A DNA stretch of 54,308 nt from Candidatus Helicobacter avicola (GTDB lineage: Bacteria > Campylobacterota > Campylobacteria > Campylobacterales > Helicobacteraceae): positions 1-54,308 of the forward strand of contig DXIN01000005.1 of assembly GCA_019112865.1 (NCBI GenBank), read 5' to 3'. The notes beneath the pieces are model-generated. The model had not been told where the DNA came from. It saw only the letters and a program-made list of their open reading frames with translations, and did no database searches. The translations under genes were made by a program, and so were the position numbers. How positions within the stretch are numbered: the first letter of the stretch is position 1; each line of letters starts with the position of its first letter. Below are positions 19,224 to 28,148 of the stretch, piece by piece.

Positions 19224-20164
19224 TTTCATATATCATCAAACGACTTGCAAGTCTTATCCCCATTTTGCTCATCGCTTCATTTGCAATCTTTGCTTTTTTG
19301 CGTCTAGGTGGCACAGACCCAGTCGCACAATTTTTGTTAAATTCTCATATCCCCCAAACTCCCCAACTCATCGCAGAGCTTAGAGAAGAGTTTGGGCTTG
19401 ATAAACCGCTTTTGGAACAATACTTTTTGTGGCTAGGTGCGGTGTTTAGTGGGGATTTTGGCACTTCTTATATGAGTGGGAGGAGTGTGGGAGCAGATTT
19501 TTTTTATTATCTGCCAAACACTCTACTTCTTGTGTTATTTGGATTTTTGCTCACGCTTGCTCTTTCTATCCCGCTTGGAATCATAAGCGCAATCTATGAG
19601 GGTAAATGGCTTGATAAAGCCCTGCAGATTCTCTGCCTCATCGGCGTAAGTGTGCCAAATTTTTGGCTTGCACTTTTGCTCATCGCAATCTTTTGTGTTT
19701 CTTTGCAATGGCTACCAGCAGTGAGTGATGGGAGCTTGAGCTCATTTATCTTGCCTACTATTAGTATTGCATTGATGTCAATTTGTATCAACGCGCGTCT
19801 TATCCGCGCTAATATGCTTCAAGCACGGACACAATATCATATTTTGTATGCCAAGCTTCGCAATCTCCCACGATACAAGATTATCACAAAGCACATTCTC
19901 TATAACGCGCTCATACCGATTGTTACGGCATTTGGTATGCACATTGGTGAGCTTATTGGGGGTTGTTTGCTTATTGAGAGTATTTTCGCTTTACCTGGCA
20001 TTGGGCTTTATAGCATACAAGCGATTGCTCATCACGATTATCCCATTATCCAATGTTTTGTGCTTGTCTTATGTGGGATTTTCACGCTTTGTAATCTTTT
20101 TACAGATATTCTCTATGCTTTTTTAGATCCTAGAATCTCTAAAAACCTCAAAGGTGTGCAATGA
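19220..20164 (+). CDS. nikB: Nickel ABC transporter permease NikB
   Basis: This 314-residue inner-membrane permease has six predicted membrane helices. The N-terminal MISYIIKRLASLIPILLIA and PLLEQYFLWLGAVFSGDFG regions are typical of DppB/NikB, and the EAA loop region lies near YKIITKHILYNALIPIVTAF. It overlaps nikA and nikC by 4 bp each, so all are one operon. Confidence 0.9.
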   Translation: MISYIIKRLASLIPILLIASFAIFAFLRLGGTDPVAQFLLNSHIPQTPQLIAELREEFGLDKPLLEQYFLWLGAVFSGDFGTSYMSGRSVGADFFYYLPNTLLLVLFGFLLTLALSIPLGIISAIYEGKWLDKALQILCLIGVSVPNFWLALLLIAIFCVSLQWLPAVSDGSLSSFILPTISIALMSICINARLIRANMLQARTQYHILYAKLRNLPRYKIITKHILYNALIPIVTAFGMHIGELIGGCLLIESIFALPGIGLYSIQAIAHHDYPIIQCFVLVLCGIFTLCNLFTDILYAFLDPRISKNLKGVQ

Positions 20165-21015
20165 ATCTCCAAACCAAGTTTTGCACATTCCCCACGCACA
20201 AAGGTGCTAGTGTGGGCATTAGGATTGCATTTATTTTATTTGCCTTGTTGGTGCTTGTCGCATTACTTGCACCTTATATCGTCCCCTACGATCCAAATGC
20301 TATTGATATTACACAAAAATTTGCACCTATGAGCGTGGAGCATTGGTTTGGTTGCGATCATTTAGGACGTGATATTTTTTCTCGTATTTTGCAAGGGGCG
20401 AGTATCTCACTAGGTGCTAGCGCGGTAATCCTTGCTTGTGTGCTAGTGCTAGGAATTAGTATCGGCGGGCTATGTGGATTTGTGGGAGGTAGGGTAGATT
20501 CTGTCATTATGCGTGTGTGCGATGTGTTTTTGAGTATGCCTACATTGGTGTTGGCACTCTTTTTTGTGGGGGTGCTTGGTGTGGGATTGGGAAATGTGAT
20601 CCTTGCTATTATCCTCACGCATTGGGCTTGGTATGCGAGGATTGTGCGCTCTATCGTGCTAAGTCTCAAGCATAAAGAGTATATCGTGCTTTCTACTTGC
20701 TATGGCTGCACGCATTTGCAGAGTTTTAGACGCCATATCTTGCGTCCAGTGCTTAGTCAGTGTGTGATTTTGGCAAGTATGGATTTGGGGCATATGATGC
20801 TTCACATTGCTGCACTTTCGTTTATCGGACTTGGAGTGCAAGCTCCTATGGCAGAATGGGGAATAATGCTTAGCGAGAGCAAAGACTATCTATGGAGCCA
20901 CCCACAACTTATGTTGTATCCGGGAGGAGCGTTGTTTGTGAGTGTGGCATTGTGCAATATTATCGGCGAAAATCTGCGTAAATACTATGATGTGTCTATC
21001 CCTCACATGCACTGA
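20161..21015 (+). CDS. nikC: Nickel ABC transporter permease NikC
   Basis: This is the 284-residue partner permease of the DppC/NikC type. It has an N-terminal helix, then YDPNAIDITQKFAPMS and HWFGCDHLGRDIFSRIL, which mark this family, and ends with the SFIGLGVQAPMAEWGIML block. Overlap with nikB is ATGA; the ATPase gene follows after 15 bp. Confidence 0.9.
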   Translation: MNLQTKFCTFPTHKGASVGIRIAFILFALLVLVALLAPYIVPYDPNAIDITQKFAPMSVEHWFGCDHLGRDIFSRILQGASISLGASAVILACVLVLGISIGGLCGFVGGRVDSVIMRVCDVFLSMPTLVLALFFVGVLGVGLGNVILAIILTHWAWYARIVRSIVLSLKHKEYIVLSTCYGCTHLQSFRRHILRPVLSQCVILASMDLGHMMLHIAALSFIGLGVQAPMAEWGIMLSESKDYLWSHPQLMLYPGGALFVSVALCNIIGENLRKYYDVSIPHMH

Positions 21016-21030
21016 ATATTAGGAGCTGGT

Positions 21031-22500
21031 ATGAAGCTTAGATCCAAACTCTCTCAAAGCTTAAACACGGGCAGTGAATGCGTGCAAAGCGGGGTAAGTA
21101 GCAACTCATTTGCTATTGATAACATCATAATAAAAAACCTTAGCGTGTGTGCTGGCGATGTATGTTTGCTAGATTCTATCAATCTCACACTCGCGCGCGG
21201 CACTATCACAGCATTGCTTGGGGCAAGTGGTAGTGGCAAATCACTCTGTATGCGCGCACTTAGTGCTTCGCTTCCTGCTAATCTCACACAAACAAGTGGA
21301 GAGATTTTGCTCAATGGATTTCCTCTATCACGCGATCACTCTACGCTTTTTTCGCATATTTTGCAAAATCCTCAAAGTTATTTTAATCCACTTTTTAGCA
21401 TACAATCTCACTGCCACGAAACCCTCAAAGCCTTGCATAAAACCTATGATAAGTCTCGTGTGTATCAGGCTTTTAGAGAAAGTGGCTTTAGAAGCGATGA
21501 GATAGAATCTGTGCTTGGTGCCTATCCCTTTATGCTTAGTGGAGGTATGCTTCAACGGGCGATGATTGCCATTGCGCTTTTGCGAGAGAGTCCATTTCTC
21601 CTTGCTGATGAGCCCACAAGCAATCTTGATGCACATATCCAAGAAGAAATCCTCGCCACACTCTTAAGTTTGCGGGATTCTAAGCATATTGGGATTTTGC
21701 TCATCACACATGATGTGGCTATGGCAGCGCGCCTTGCTGATAGATTCTATCATATCGACAAGGGACATATGCGTGAAATAACGCGCCAGCAGATTACCCT
21801 GCCTCCTAAGATACCCCAACTCCCATGCCCCACACCTATGGACACACCGATTTTGCAAGCACGAAATGTATGCTATGGGTATAGGGAATACATTGCATTA
21901 CGATGTGTGGATACTTCGGTGCTACACAATGCAAATCTCACACTTCACCAAGGCATACACACCGCTATCATTGGTCCTAGTGGCTGCGGCAAAAGCACAT
22001 TTGCAAAACTTTTGAGCAAAATCCTCACACCTCAAAGTGGGGAAATCACACTAGATTCTAAACCAGTGCGTGTATTTGGGCGAGAATTTTACACACAAGT
22101 GCAGATTTTATTCCAAGATTCTTTAGCCTCGCTCAATCCTTCGCTTTGTGTGTTTGAGAATCTCATTGAACCACTTGTCTATTTGCTTGATATACACGAC
22201 AAACCTACGCAATTAGCGCGTATTACACCGCTTTTAGAGCGATTACATCTCTCTAGCATGATACTTTCTGCCTATCCTACTATGCTTTCTGGTGGAGAGC
22301 TACAACGCGTATGCCTACTACGCGCCCTGCTCCTTGAGCCAAAGATTCTAATCCTTGATGAAAGTCTATCGGGGCTTGATTTTGCTTTGCAAATTGAAAC
22401 CATAGAGTTTCTCCAAACCCTAAAAACAATCACAATCATTTGTATCACACACGATATTTCTCTAGCTCACAGACTTTGTCGGCAGTTTGTGTTTTTATAA
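21031..22500 (+). CDS. nikDE: Fused nickel ABC transporter ATPase NikDE (two ATPase domains)
   Basis: It has 489 residues with two complete ABC domains in one chain. Domain 1: Walker A GASGSGKS near 65, signature LSGGMLQRA near 169, Walker B LLADEPTS. Domain 2: Walker A GPSGCGKS near 315, signature LSGGELQR near 419, Walker B ILILDESLSG. In E. coli these are two separate proteins, NikD and NikE. The fusion would keep subunit ratio fixed. A polar stretch of about 35 residues with several prolines joins the halves. An AGGAG site precedes the ATG. Confidence 0.88.
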   Translation: MKLRSKLSQSLNTGSECVQSGVSSNSFAIDNIIIKNLSVCAGDVCLLDSINLTLARGTITALLGASGSGKSLCMRALSASLPANLTQTSGEILLNGFPLSRDHSTLFSHILQNPQSYFNPLFSIQSHCHETLKALHKTYDKSRVYQAFRESGFRSDEIESVLGAYPFMLSGGMLQRAMIAIALLRESPFLLADEPTSNLDAHIQEEILATLLSLRDSKHIGILLITHDVAMAARLADRFYHIDKGHMREITRQQITLPPKIPQLPCPTPMDTPILQARNVCYGYREYIALRCVDTSVLHNANLTLHQGIHTAIIGPSGCGKSTFAKLLSKILTPQSGEITLDSKPVRVFGREFYTQVQILFQDSLASLNPSLCVFENLIEPLVYLLDIHDKPTQLARITPLLERLHLSSMILSAYPTMLSGGELQRVCLLRALLLEPKILILDESLSGLDFALQIETIEFLQTLKTITIICITHDISLAHRLCRQFVFL

Positions 22501-22638
22501 ACTATGTAAATAATGCTTGGTTTGTCTTGTAAATAAGCTCGCATACCTAACTACCAAATGTGGGTAACACACAAGGATAATTTTGCAACACAATAAGAGA
22601 TTGGCAAAACACAAAGTTTTCTAAAAGTAAAGATGTGT

Positions 22639-22644
22639 TACAAT
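22639..22644 (+). promoter_or_regulatory. -10 box upstream of the aminotransferase gene
   Basis: TACAAT lies 50 bp before the start codon in the 193-bp gap after the nik operon, and AAGGAGGG serves as a strong ribosome site. I see no other feature in this gap. Confidence 0.5.
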
Positions 22645-22693
22645 CTAAAGCATTACTAGGCTTGCATAAGCAAAATTATATTAAGGAGGGAAT

Positions 22694-23875
22694 ATGCAAA
22701 ACACCTATGCATCAAGAATCCAACTTCTTAGTGAATCCACAACGATTGCCATTAGTTCTTTAGCGCGTGATCTCAAGGCACAGGGCAAGGACATACTTAG
22801 TTTTTCGGCAGGTGAGCCGGATTTTGATACACCAAAACCTATCAGAGATGAGGCAATCAGAGCGCTCAATAGTGGATTTACACACTACACAGCGGTGAGT
22901 GGTATCCCAGAACTTCGCAAAGCTATCTGCGAAAAGCTTGAGCGTGAAAATGCTTTGCATTATGAACCTAGCGAAATTATCGTGAGTAATGGTGCTAAAC
23001 ATTCGCTCTTTAATGTGCTTCAAGCACTCGTGTGTGAAGGCGATGAAGTGATAATCCCCGCACCTTATTGGGTAAGCTATCCAGAGATTGTAACCTATTG
23101 TGGTGGCAAAAATGTTTTTATCCCCACCGATGAAAAGCACAACTTCAAAATCACACCAAAGCAACTCAAGGAAGCCATCACACCAAAGACAAAGATTCTT
23201 GTGCTCAACTCCCCTTCCAACCCCACGGGCGTAGTGTATAGCAAAGAAGAGCTAGAGGAGATTGGACGTATATTGGCAGGGAGCAATGTTTGGGTGCTTA
23301 GTGATGAGATTTATGAAAAGATTATTTATGAAGATGTGTTTTGCTCAAGTGCAGCAGTGAGCGAGGATATGCTTGAGCGCACGATTGTGATTAATGGGCT
23401 TAGTAAGGCAGTAGCGATGACTGGGTGGCGTGTAGGCTATCTAGCGTGTAAAGATAAGCAGCTCATAAAATACATTGATAATCTCCAAAGCCAATGCACT
23501 TCTAATGTCAATTCTATCGCGCAAAAAGCAAGTGTGGTGGCATTTAGCAAGGAATGTGCGGTGGATATAGAAGAAATGCGTCTTGCGTTTAAAGAGCGTA
23601 TGGAGGTCGCTTATAAGCTCTTTAGCACTCTACCAAATATCACACTCCAAAAACCACAGGGAGCGTTTTATCTTTTCCCAAATATCCAAGAAATAGCAAA
23701 ATTTGGTGGAGATTCGATGCGATTTTGCCAAGAATTACTCCAAGCTCAAGGTGTGGCATTAGTGCCCGGTAGCGCGTTTGGACAAGATGGCTATGTGCGT
23801 TTTTCTTTTGCATGTGGTATCGATCAGATTCAAGCAGGCATAGAACGTATTGCACGATTTCTTAAAGAAATATAA
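22694..23875 (+). CDS. aspB: Pyridoxal-phosphate aspartate-type aminotransferase (class I)
   Basis: This 393-residue fold-type I aminotransferase probably interconverts aspartate and oxaloacetate with 2-oxoglutarate. Motifs: SFSAGEPDFDTPKPI at the start, NSPSNPTGVVY, SDEIYEKI with the PLP-contact aspartate, and NGLSKAVAMTGWRVGYL with the Schiff-base lysine. The terminal FSFACGIDQI carries the substrate-binding arginine region (VRFSFA). It is read with its own promoter; the next gene starts 3 bp after the stop. Confidence 0.9.
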   Translation: MQNTYASRIQLLSESTTIAISSLARDLKAQGKDILSFSAGEPDFDTPKPIRDEAIRALNSGFTHYTAVSGIPELRKAICEKLERENALHYEPSEIIVSNGAKHSLFNVLQALVCEGDEVIIPAPYWVSYPEIVTYCGGKNVFIPTDEKHNFKITPKQLKEAITPKTKILVLNSPSNPTGVVYSKEELEEIGRILAGSNVWVLSDEIYEKIIYEDVFCSSAAVSEDMLERTIVINGLSKAVAMTGWRVGYLACKDKQLIKYIDNLQSQCTSNVNSIAQKASVVAFSKECAVDIEEMRLAFKERMEVAYKLFSTLPNITLQKPQGAFYLFPNIQEIAKFGGDSMRFCQELLQAQGVALVPGSAFGQDGYVRFSFACGIDQIQAGIERIARFLKEI

Positions 23876-23878
23876 ACA

Positions 23879-25207
23879 ATGAAAATTATCAAGTTTGTAT
23901 GTTTTGGGATTTGCGTGCTCTTAGCGAGTGTGCTTACCTATCAATCTCAACATACAAACACTGCACCCTTCGTGCTACATAGTTTTGATTCGCTAGATTC
24001 TATGGTGCAAGAAACTCCGATTTTGCCACATATCTTAGAAGATTCTTTAGACTTTTCATCAAACTTTATGCTTGTGCCAAATTTTGAAAAAAGTGCGCAT
24101 GCAAGTTCGCTTGTGGATTTGGGAACAAAACTTATGGTGGTGTTTTTTGCTGGTAGCAAGGAGGGTGCGCGTGATGTAAAAATCTATCAGAGTTTTCTCT
24201 ATAAGGGTAGCAAGTCATGGAGTGAGCCAAAGCCCATTCTCACACCCCAATGGCTATCACACCAGAGTGGGAAGTTTATCAAAAAGCTTGGCAATCCAGT
24301 GGTATTCCGCGATACATTCGGCAAGGTGCATTTGTTTGTAGTAGGAGTTAGCCTAGGCGGGTGGAGCACTTCCAAAATTTACCAATTGTTTTTTGATGAA
24401 GATATGGAAAGCCTCAAGTATGTAGGGGAGCTACATTTAGGAATGCTTGTGAATTTTTCACATTTAGTGCGCACACCACCGGTTTTGCTACAAGATGGTG
24501 GCTTTATGCTCCCGGTGTATCATGAGCTTGCTGATAAATATCCGCTTGTTGTGTTTTTTGACGCGCAGGGACAAATGCGCTTTAACAAACGTCTCAATAA
24601 TCTGCGCGGACAGCTTCAACCTAGCATTGTTGCTACTACCCCTAGTTCGTGTCTTGAATTTTCACGATCATATACGAGTGATTATGCCTATCTGCAAGCC
24701 TGTGATGATATGGGTAATGTATGGCACAAACCTGTGCGGACAAATATCAAAAACTACGATAGCTCAAGTGTGCTTGTGAATATCGGACAAGAAATCGTGC
24801 TTATCCATAATGATGGCTTTAATAATCCTCTCCTTGAGTTATACGATCTCTATGGTGAAGATATTCATATTCACGCAAGAGCTTCGCTAAGCATATTTTG
24901 GCTCAAAAATGCTAATGAGGGTATTTTTGAGCGCCTTCTCACGCTTGATGTGAGCAAGGACAAAAATGGTGAGGTGAGCTACCCTGCTGCAGTGCTAGAT
25001 AAAGATAATCTCTATATCACCTACACCTATAACCGCAAACAAATCAAATACACCAAATTGCGTCTTGATACACTCTATGAGCTTATCGCACAAGCTAAGG
25101 AAAAAAGCCCAGCTTTTTTCAAAGAAGAGGACAAAGAGGAGCCTTTCATAAGGCTTGATGATTTTTATTTTGCACAGACAAAATCCGCACTTCAAGAGGT
25201 GTATTGA
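23879..25207 (+). CDS. Exported sialidase-like (BNR/GH33-like) beta-propeller protein
   Basis: This 442-residue protein has an N-terminal signal anchor. Repeated motifs resemble the sialidase superfamily: VVFFAGSKEGARDVKIYQS near the start of the propeller, SWSEPKPIL, GNPVVFRDTFGKVHLF and the C-terminal SYPAAVLDKDNLYITYTYNR. Catalytic residues of true sialidases cannot be assigned with certainty by eye, so the glycan substrate is open. It overlaps the next gene by 4 bp and heads a small envelope-type cluster. Confidence 0.75.
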   Translation: MKIIKFVCFGICVLLASVLTYQSQHTNTAPFVLHSFDSLDSMVQETPILPHILEDSLDFSSNFMLVPNFEKSAHASSLVDLGTKLMVVFFAGSKEGARDVKIYQSFLYKGSKSWSEPKPILTPQWLSHQSGKFIKKLGNPVVFRDTFGKVHLFVVGVSLGGWSTSKIYQLFFDEDMESLKYVGELHLGMLVNFSHLVRTPPVLLQDGGFMLPVYHELADKYPLVVFFDAQGQMRFNKRLNNLRGQLQPSIVATTPSSCLEFSRSYTSDYAYLQACDDMGNVWHKPVRTNIKNYDSSSVLVNIGQEIVLIHNDGFNNPLLELYDLYGEDIHIHARASLSIFWLKNANEGIFERLLTLDVSKDKNGEVSYPAAVLDKDNLYITYTYNRKQIKYTKLRLDTLYELIAQAKEKSPAFFKEEDKEEPFIRLDDFYFAQTKSALQEVY

Positions 25208-25677
25208 TGTTTGGATTGTGGGTTATATATCTAGCAATCGTGCTTTTTATCACTCAATATATTTTAGATTCTACAAAAACTTCCAAAATACGAAAACCTC
25301 ATATTATTAGCGGCTTAGATTCTGACAATGTATGGTCGCGAAGCGGAGCAAGGCTGGATTCACTCCAGCCGAGCGATACCAATTTGCCACAAGCAAATTG
25401 CAATGAAATGATAGAATCTAAAGCAAGTAGCGATATTGCAGAATCTAAAAAATCTAAAGCCTTAGATTTTGACAATGTGTGGTCGCGAAGCGGAGTGAGT
25501 GGAGATTCACTCTCCACGAGCGATACCAATTTGCCACAAGCAAATTGCAATGAAATAATAGAATCTAAAGAAATTATCGTGAAATACATAATTTGTGTAT
25601 TATGTATTGTTATAGCCAACATACCTCTTTTTTTTTACGCACTATTCTTTTATAAGCCTTATCTATGCTTTTTTTGA
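25204..25677 (+). CDS. N-terminal part of a polytopic membrane protein, with two embedded palindromic elements
   Basis: A first membrane helix (GLWVIYLAIVLFITQYIL) is followed by a hydrophilic segment made of two copies of the repeated element, translated as SRSG...DSL..SDTNLPQANCNE..ESK, then a second helix. The frame ends soon after a T9 run (25628-25636). Moving one base joins it to the open frame that continues through 26131 with more membrane helices. I therefore think this and the next entry are one gene of about 309 codons, split by one extra T. Overlap with the upstream gene is ATGA. The family is not recognised. Confidence 0.6.
   Translation: MMFGLWVIYLAIVLFITQYILDSTKTSKIRKPHIISGLDSDNVWSRSGARLDSLQPSDTNLPQANCNEMIESKASSDIAESKKSKALDFDNVWSRSGVSGDSLSTSDTNLPQANCNEIIESKEIIVKYIICVLCIVIANIPLFFYALFFYKPYLCFF
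25315..25421 (+). repeat. Palindromic element copy A
   Basis: This 107-bp unit is bounded by TTAGATTCT and AGAATCTAA. It contains a perfect 7-bp hairpin GGCTGGA/TCCAGCC with loop TTCAC (25352-25370) and a perfect 8-bp hairpin CAATTTGC/GCAAATTG with loop CACAA (25380-25400). It is in frame within the membrane protein gene. Copy B starts 147 bp (49 codons) later. Confidence 0.85.
25462..25568 (+). repeat. Palindromic element copy B
   Basis: This is a second 107-bp unit, nearly identical to copy A outside the first hairpin. Here the first stem is GTGGAGA/TCTCCAC with loop TTCAC (25499-25517), all seven pairs kept with different bases. The second hairpin is the same 8-bp CAATTTGC/GCAAATTG (25527-25547). 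Translated in the same frame as copy A. Confidence 0.85.
25628..25636. repeat. T9 homopolymer at the frame break
   Basis: Nine T coincide with the point where the upstream and downstream halves of the membrane protein gene fall out of frame. Eight T would join them. Slippage in the cell, during transcription, or in sequencing could each explain this. Confidence 0.6.
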
Positions 25678-25705
25678 TGCCCCTAGTATATTTTGCGTCC
25701 TCATT

Positions 25706-26131
25706 GTGCTTAGCTTTGTGGCGCGCACTTTTGCAAAAGATATGAAGATTCTGCTCTGTGGCTCACAATCTAGCGAATTTTGTGCGATACTTGCTCTTAA
25801 GCCACAAAGTTTTGTGTGTTATAGTATTTTTGGAGCATTGCTCTTGTTAGGCACACTCAATATGGTGCCTATACTAGATATCTATCACTTTGAGCCAATT
25901 ATGCAGAATCTTTTTGTATTAGGGGTTGTGGCAATAATGGTTTATAGAGATATGATGGTGGGAATATTCTTTGCTTTGAGTTGTGTAGTTTATTTTCTAG
26001 GGGAAAGGGAAGGCAAAAATCTCATTGATGTGTTGTTTTGTCCATATCTGTGGGTTTATAGTGTGGGTTATACATTCTTTGTGATTTTTGTATTGCTGAA
26101 AAAACATTATGAAAAACGTGTATTGGTTTAG
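25706..26131 (+). CDS. C-terminal part of the split membrane protein
   Basis: The open frame actually extends upstream to the T9 run (SFISLIYAFFDAPSIFCVLI precedes the first ATG), so the ATG at 25706 is probably internal. Three to four further hydrophobic helices follow, for example VCYSIFGALLLLGTLNMVPI and VYSVGYTFFVIFVLL. There is no ribosome site before the ATG. The end overlaps the next gene by 23 bp. Function unknown; neighbours suggest an envelope role. Confidence 0.55.
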   Translation: MLSFVARTFAKDMKILLCGSQSSEFCAILALKPQSFVCYSIFGALLLLGTLNMVPILDIYHFEPIMQNLFVLGVVAIMVYRDMMVGIFFALSCVVYFLGEREGKNLIDVLFCPYLWVYSVGYTFFVIFVLLKKHYEKRVLV

Positions 26132-28100
26132 AGAATTTTTGTGGAAATGTGTTGTTTTCGCATTGGTGATGTATGGTGTATTTTTTGTGCTACGTGTGGG
26201 GTTTGTGCTTTGTGCAAATCTCGCTGGAGAAGAGATGGCACCAATTCCGATATTTACATACATTCGGGTGTTTTTTTATGGTTTTTTGTATGATGGAAAA
26301 GTAGTGGGGATCTTGACGCTTGTATTTTTCGTGTTAGGTGTGTTTCTTTATACAATTCCTATAGGGCGCAAAATCCTGCATATCTTTGTTTTTTTGTGCA
26401 TTGTTTTGAGTTTTTATATAAGCATAAGTGAGATAGGGTTTTACCATATATATGGCGATACATTCAATACCAATCTTTTTTATACTAATGAGCAAATCCC
26501 TCTCTTGCTTTCGCTTTGGGAGCCACATATCTCGTGGAAACTCTTTCTTTTTCTTGTGGGTTGTGTTGTATTTTTGGGGATTATGCGCATTGGATTTAAG
26601 ATTGTTGAATTTTTATATCAGCAACGTTCCTATGTCGGATTTAGCTATCAAAGTCCAAAATATTCACATCTTTTTATATTGTTAGTATGTCTTGTGATGT
26701 GGGAGATTTTTAGTATTAGCGGTGTGGAGACAAAGAATCTCAAAGTCCATACACAAGATTTTTTGCAAAAATCCCTACCCGGCTCAATCCAAGACATTAC
26801 CCAAGCCTATAAAATCTATAGACAAATCAGCCATTCCTCTTTTGGCGATTATAGTGAGCAATCACCTACTGAAGTTGTAAAGGAATTTTTTGGCATTGAC
26901 AAAGATTCGCCAAGTTACGATCTCCAGACATTGCTTCAAAAAAGTGTCAATAATCCTTCGAATACGGAAATTGAGCATATTTTCTACATTATTGTTGATG
27001 GTTTGAGTGATTGGTATTGCAATAAAGAATTTGATGAGATTGAGGTATGCAGTGAGCTAAAAACCCTTGTCTCTCAAGGTGCGTTCAAGGCAAATGTGTT
27101 TTTAGAGAGTGCTTCTACAAATATTGCTAGTATTGAGACACAAATCAGTGGGCTCTTTGATATTGACATTCCTTTGCGCCTCGTATCTAGGCAGATTCAA
27201 AACCTCAAAACCGCTTTACCTATGAATCTTAAAGCCCTAGGATACAAAAACTACCTTTTTTCTGGTGCGAGTTTGGAGCAATGGCAAAAACTTGATGAGT
27301 TTATTTATGCTCAAGGTTTTGAGAAGAGTTTTTATGACACGAATGTTATCCAAAATGCTAAAACACGGGCTTATCAAGCACCTTACGAATACACATTGGG
27401 AGCATACAATCATCATCTACTAAGCCTTGTGCGCGATAGGCTTTTTGTAAATTATCAGCAAAAAACTTTCAACCTCATACTCACCACCCCACATTCCTAT
27501 GATGAATCTTTAGAATCTTTTGGTGTGCCACTCAAACGTATGCAGGCATTTTTGCAAATACACCCAGAGATTGCTAGACATACTGATGCGCATTTGCTAA
27601 GTCATATCTATCACCAAGATAAGATTCTTGCTAAGTTTATTAGAGATGTAAGCGCGCGTTTCACAAATACGCTTTTTGTCATCACTGGTAGCCATAGTGC
27701 CACACTTGCTTCTACGCTTAAAGTCAAACATAGTGTGCCTTTTATCCTTTATGCACCAAATCTCCAGCCTATGATAATCTCTAATGTAGGTTCGCACATT
27801 GACATCATTCCGACAATCCTAGAGCTCATAGCTCCCAATGGATTCAAATATATGAGCTTTGGCACACCGCTTCTTAGTAACAAAAAAAGCTTTTACCAAA
27901 CTGACGCCCACCAAGCGTTTGGTAATAATGTGGTGGCAAACGATAGATTTATCTATGATGGCAAACATATGGAGTATTTTGCCCAAGGATTGGAGCGCGA
28001 CAAAGACAAAAACCTTGCCAAAGAGCTTTTTAAACATCTCCAACAAGCACGCGCACTAAGCTGGTGGATTTTTAAAAATGGATACGAAGTAGCGGAGTGA
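26109..28100 (+). CDS. LTA-synthase/sulfatase-like membrane protein
   Basis: This 663-residue protein has about five membrane helices in the first 210 residues, followed by an extracytoplasmic alkaline-phosphatase-superfamily domain. Domain marks are FYIIVDGLSDWYC near 294 (first metal aspartate), SASTNIASIETQISGLFD where the nucleophilic Thr/Ser lies, and VITGSHSATLAS near 523. Enzymes of this type transfer phosphoglycerol or phosphoethanolamine to surface glycans or lipids. The usual TGDH is TGSH here, so one metal ligand appears replaced and activity may be altered. Confidence 0.8.
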   Translation: MKNVYWFREFLWKCVVFALVMYGVFFVLRVGFVLCANLAGEEMAPIPIFTYIRVFFYGFLYDGKVVGILTLVFFVLGVFLYTIPIGRKILHIFVFLCIVLSFYISISEIGFYHIYGDTFNTNLFYTNEQIPLLLSLWEPHISWKLFLFLVGCVVFLGIMRIGFKIVEFLYQQRSYVGFSYQSPKYSHLFILLVCLVMWEIFSISGVETKNLKVHTQDFLQKSLPGSIQDITQAYKIYRQISHSSFGDYSEQSPTEVVKEFFGIDKDSPSYDLQTLLQKSVNNPSNTEIEHIFYIIVDGLSDWYCNKEFDEIEVCSELKTLVSQGAFKANVFLESASTNIASIETQISGLFDIDIPLRLVSRQIQNLKTALPMNLKALGYKNYLFSGASLEQWQKLDEFIYAQGFEKSFYDTNVIQNAKTRAYQAPYEYTLGAYNHHLLSLVRDRLFVNYQQKTFNLILTTPHSYDESLESFGVPLKRMQAFLQIHPEIARHTDAHLLSHIYHQDKILAKFIRDVSARFTNTLFVITGSHSATLASTLKVKHSVPFILYAPNLQPMIISNVGSHIDIIPTILELIAPNGFKYMSFGTPLLSNKKSFYQTDAHQAFGNNVVANDRFIYDGKHMEYFAQGLERDKDKNLAKELFKHLQQARALSWWIFKNGYEVAE

Positions 28101-28127
28101 TTGTAGTATTTTTATTTTAAACTCCGC
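28092..28127. terminator. Weak inverted repeat at gene end
   Basis: GCGGAGT at 28092-28098 and ACTCCGC at 28121-28127 form a perfect 7-bp inverted repeat with a 22-nt spacer, overlapping the stop codon between two convergent genes. The loop is long and the following T-run short, so termination is only possible. Confidence 0.3.
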
Positions 28128-28148
28128 ACTTTTAATAAGCCCAAAGTC

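Noticed and set aside
22501-22693. Hidden gene or RNA in the gap after nikDE
   Set aside because: No open frame with a ribosome site, no hairpin followed by T-run; only a -10 box for the next gene.
25299-25622. 107-codon minus-strand ORF covering both palindromic elements
   Set aside because: It lies opposite the membrane protein gene, has no ribosome site, and is open because the element happens to lack stops on both strands. I treat it as a shadow, though minus-strand reading is used at copy D.
28085-28100. CGAAGTAGCGGAGTGA, resembling part of the palindromic element
   Set aside because: Only about 12 bases match and no hairpin pair follows in the element's layout; it is within the end of the sulfatase-like gene.
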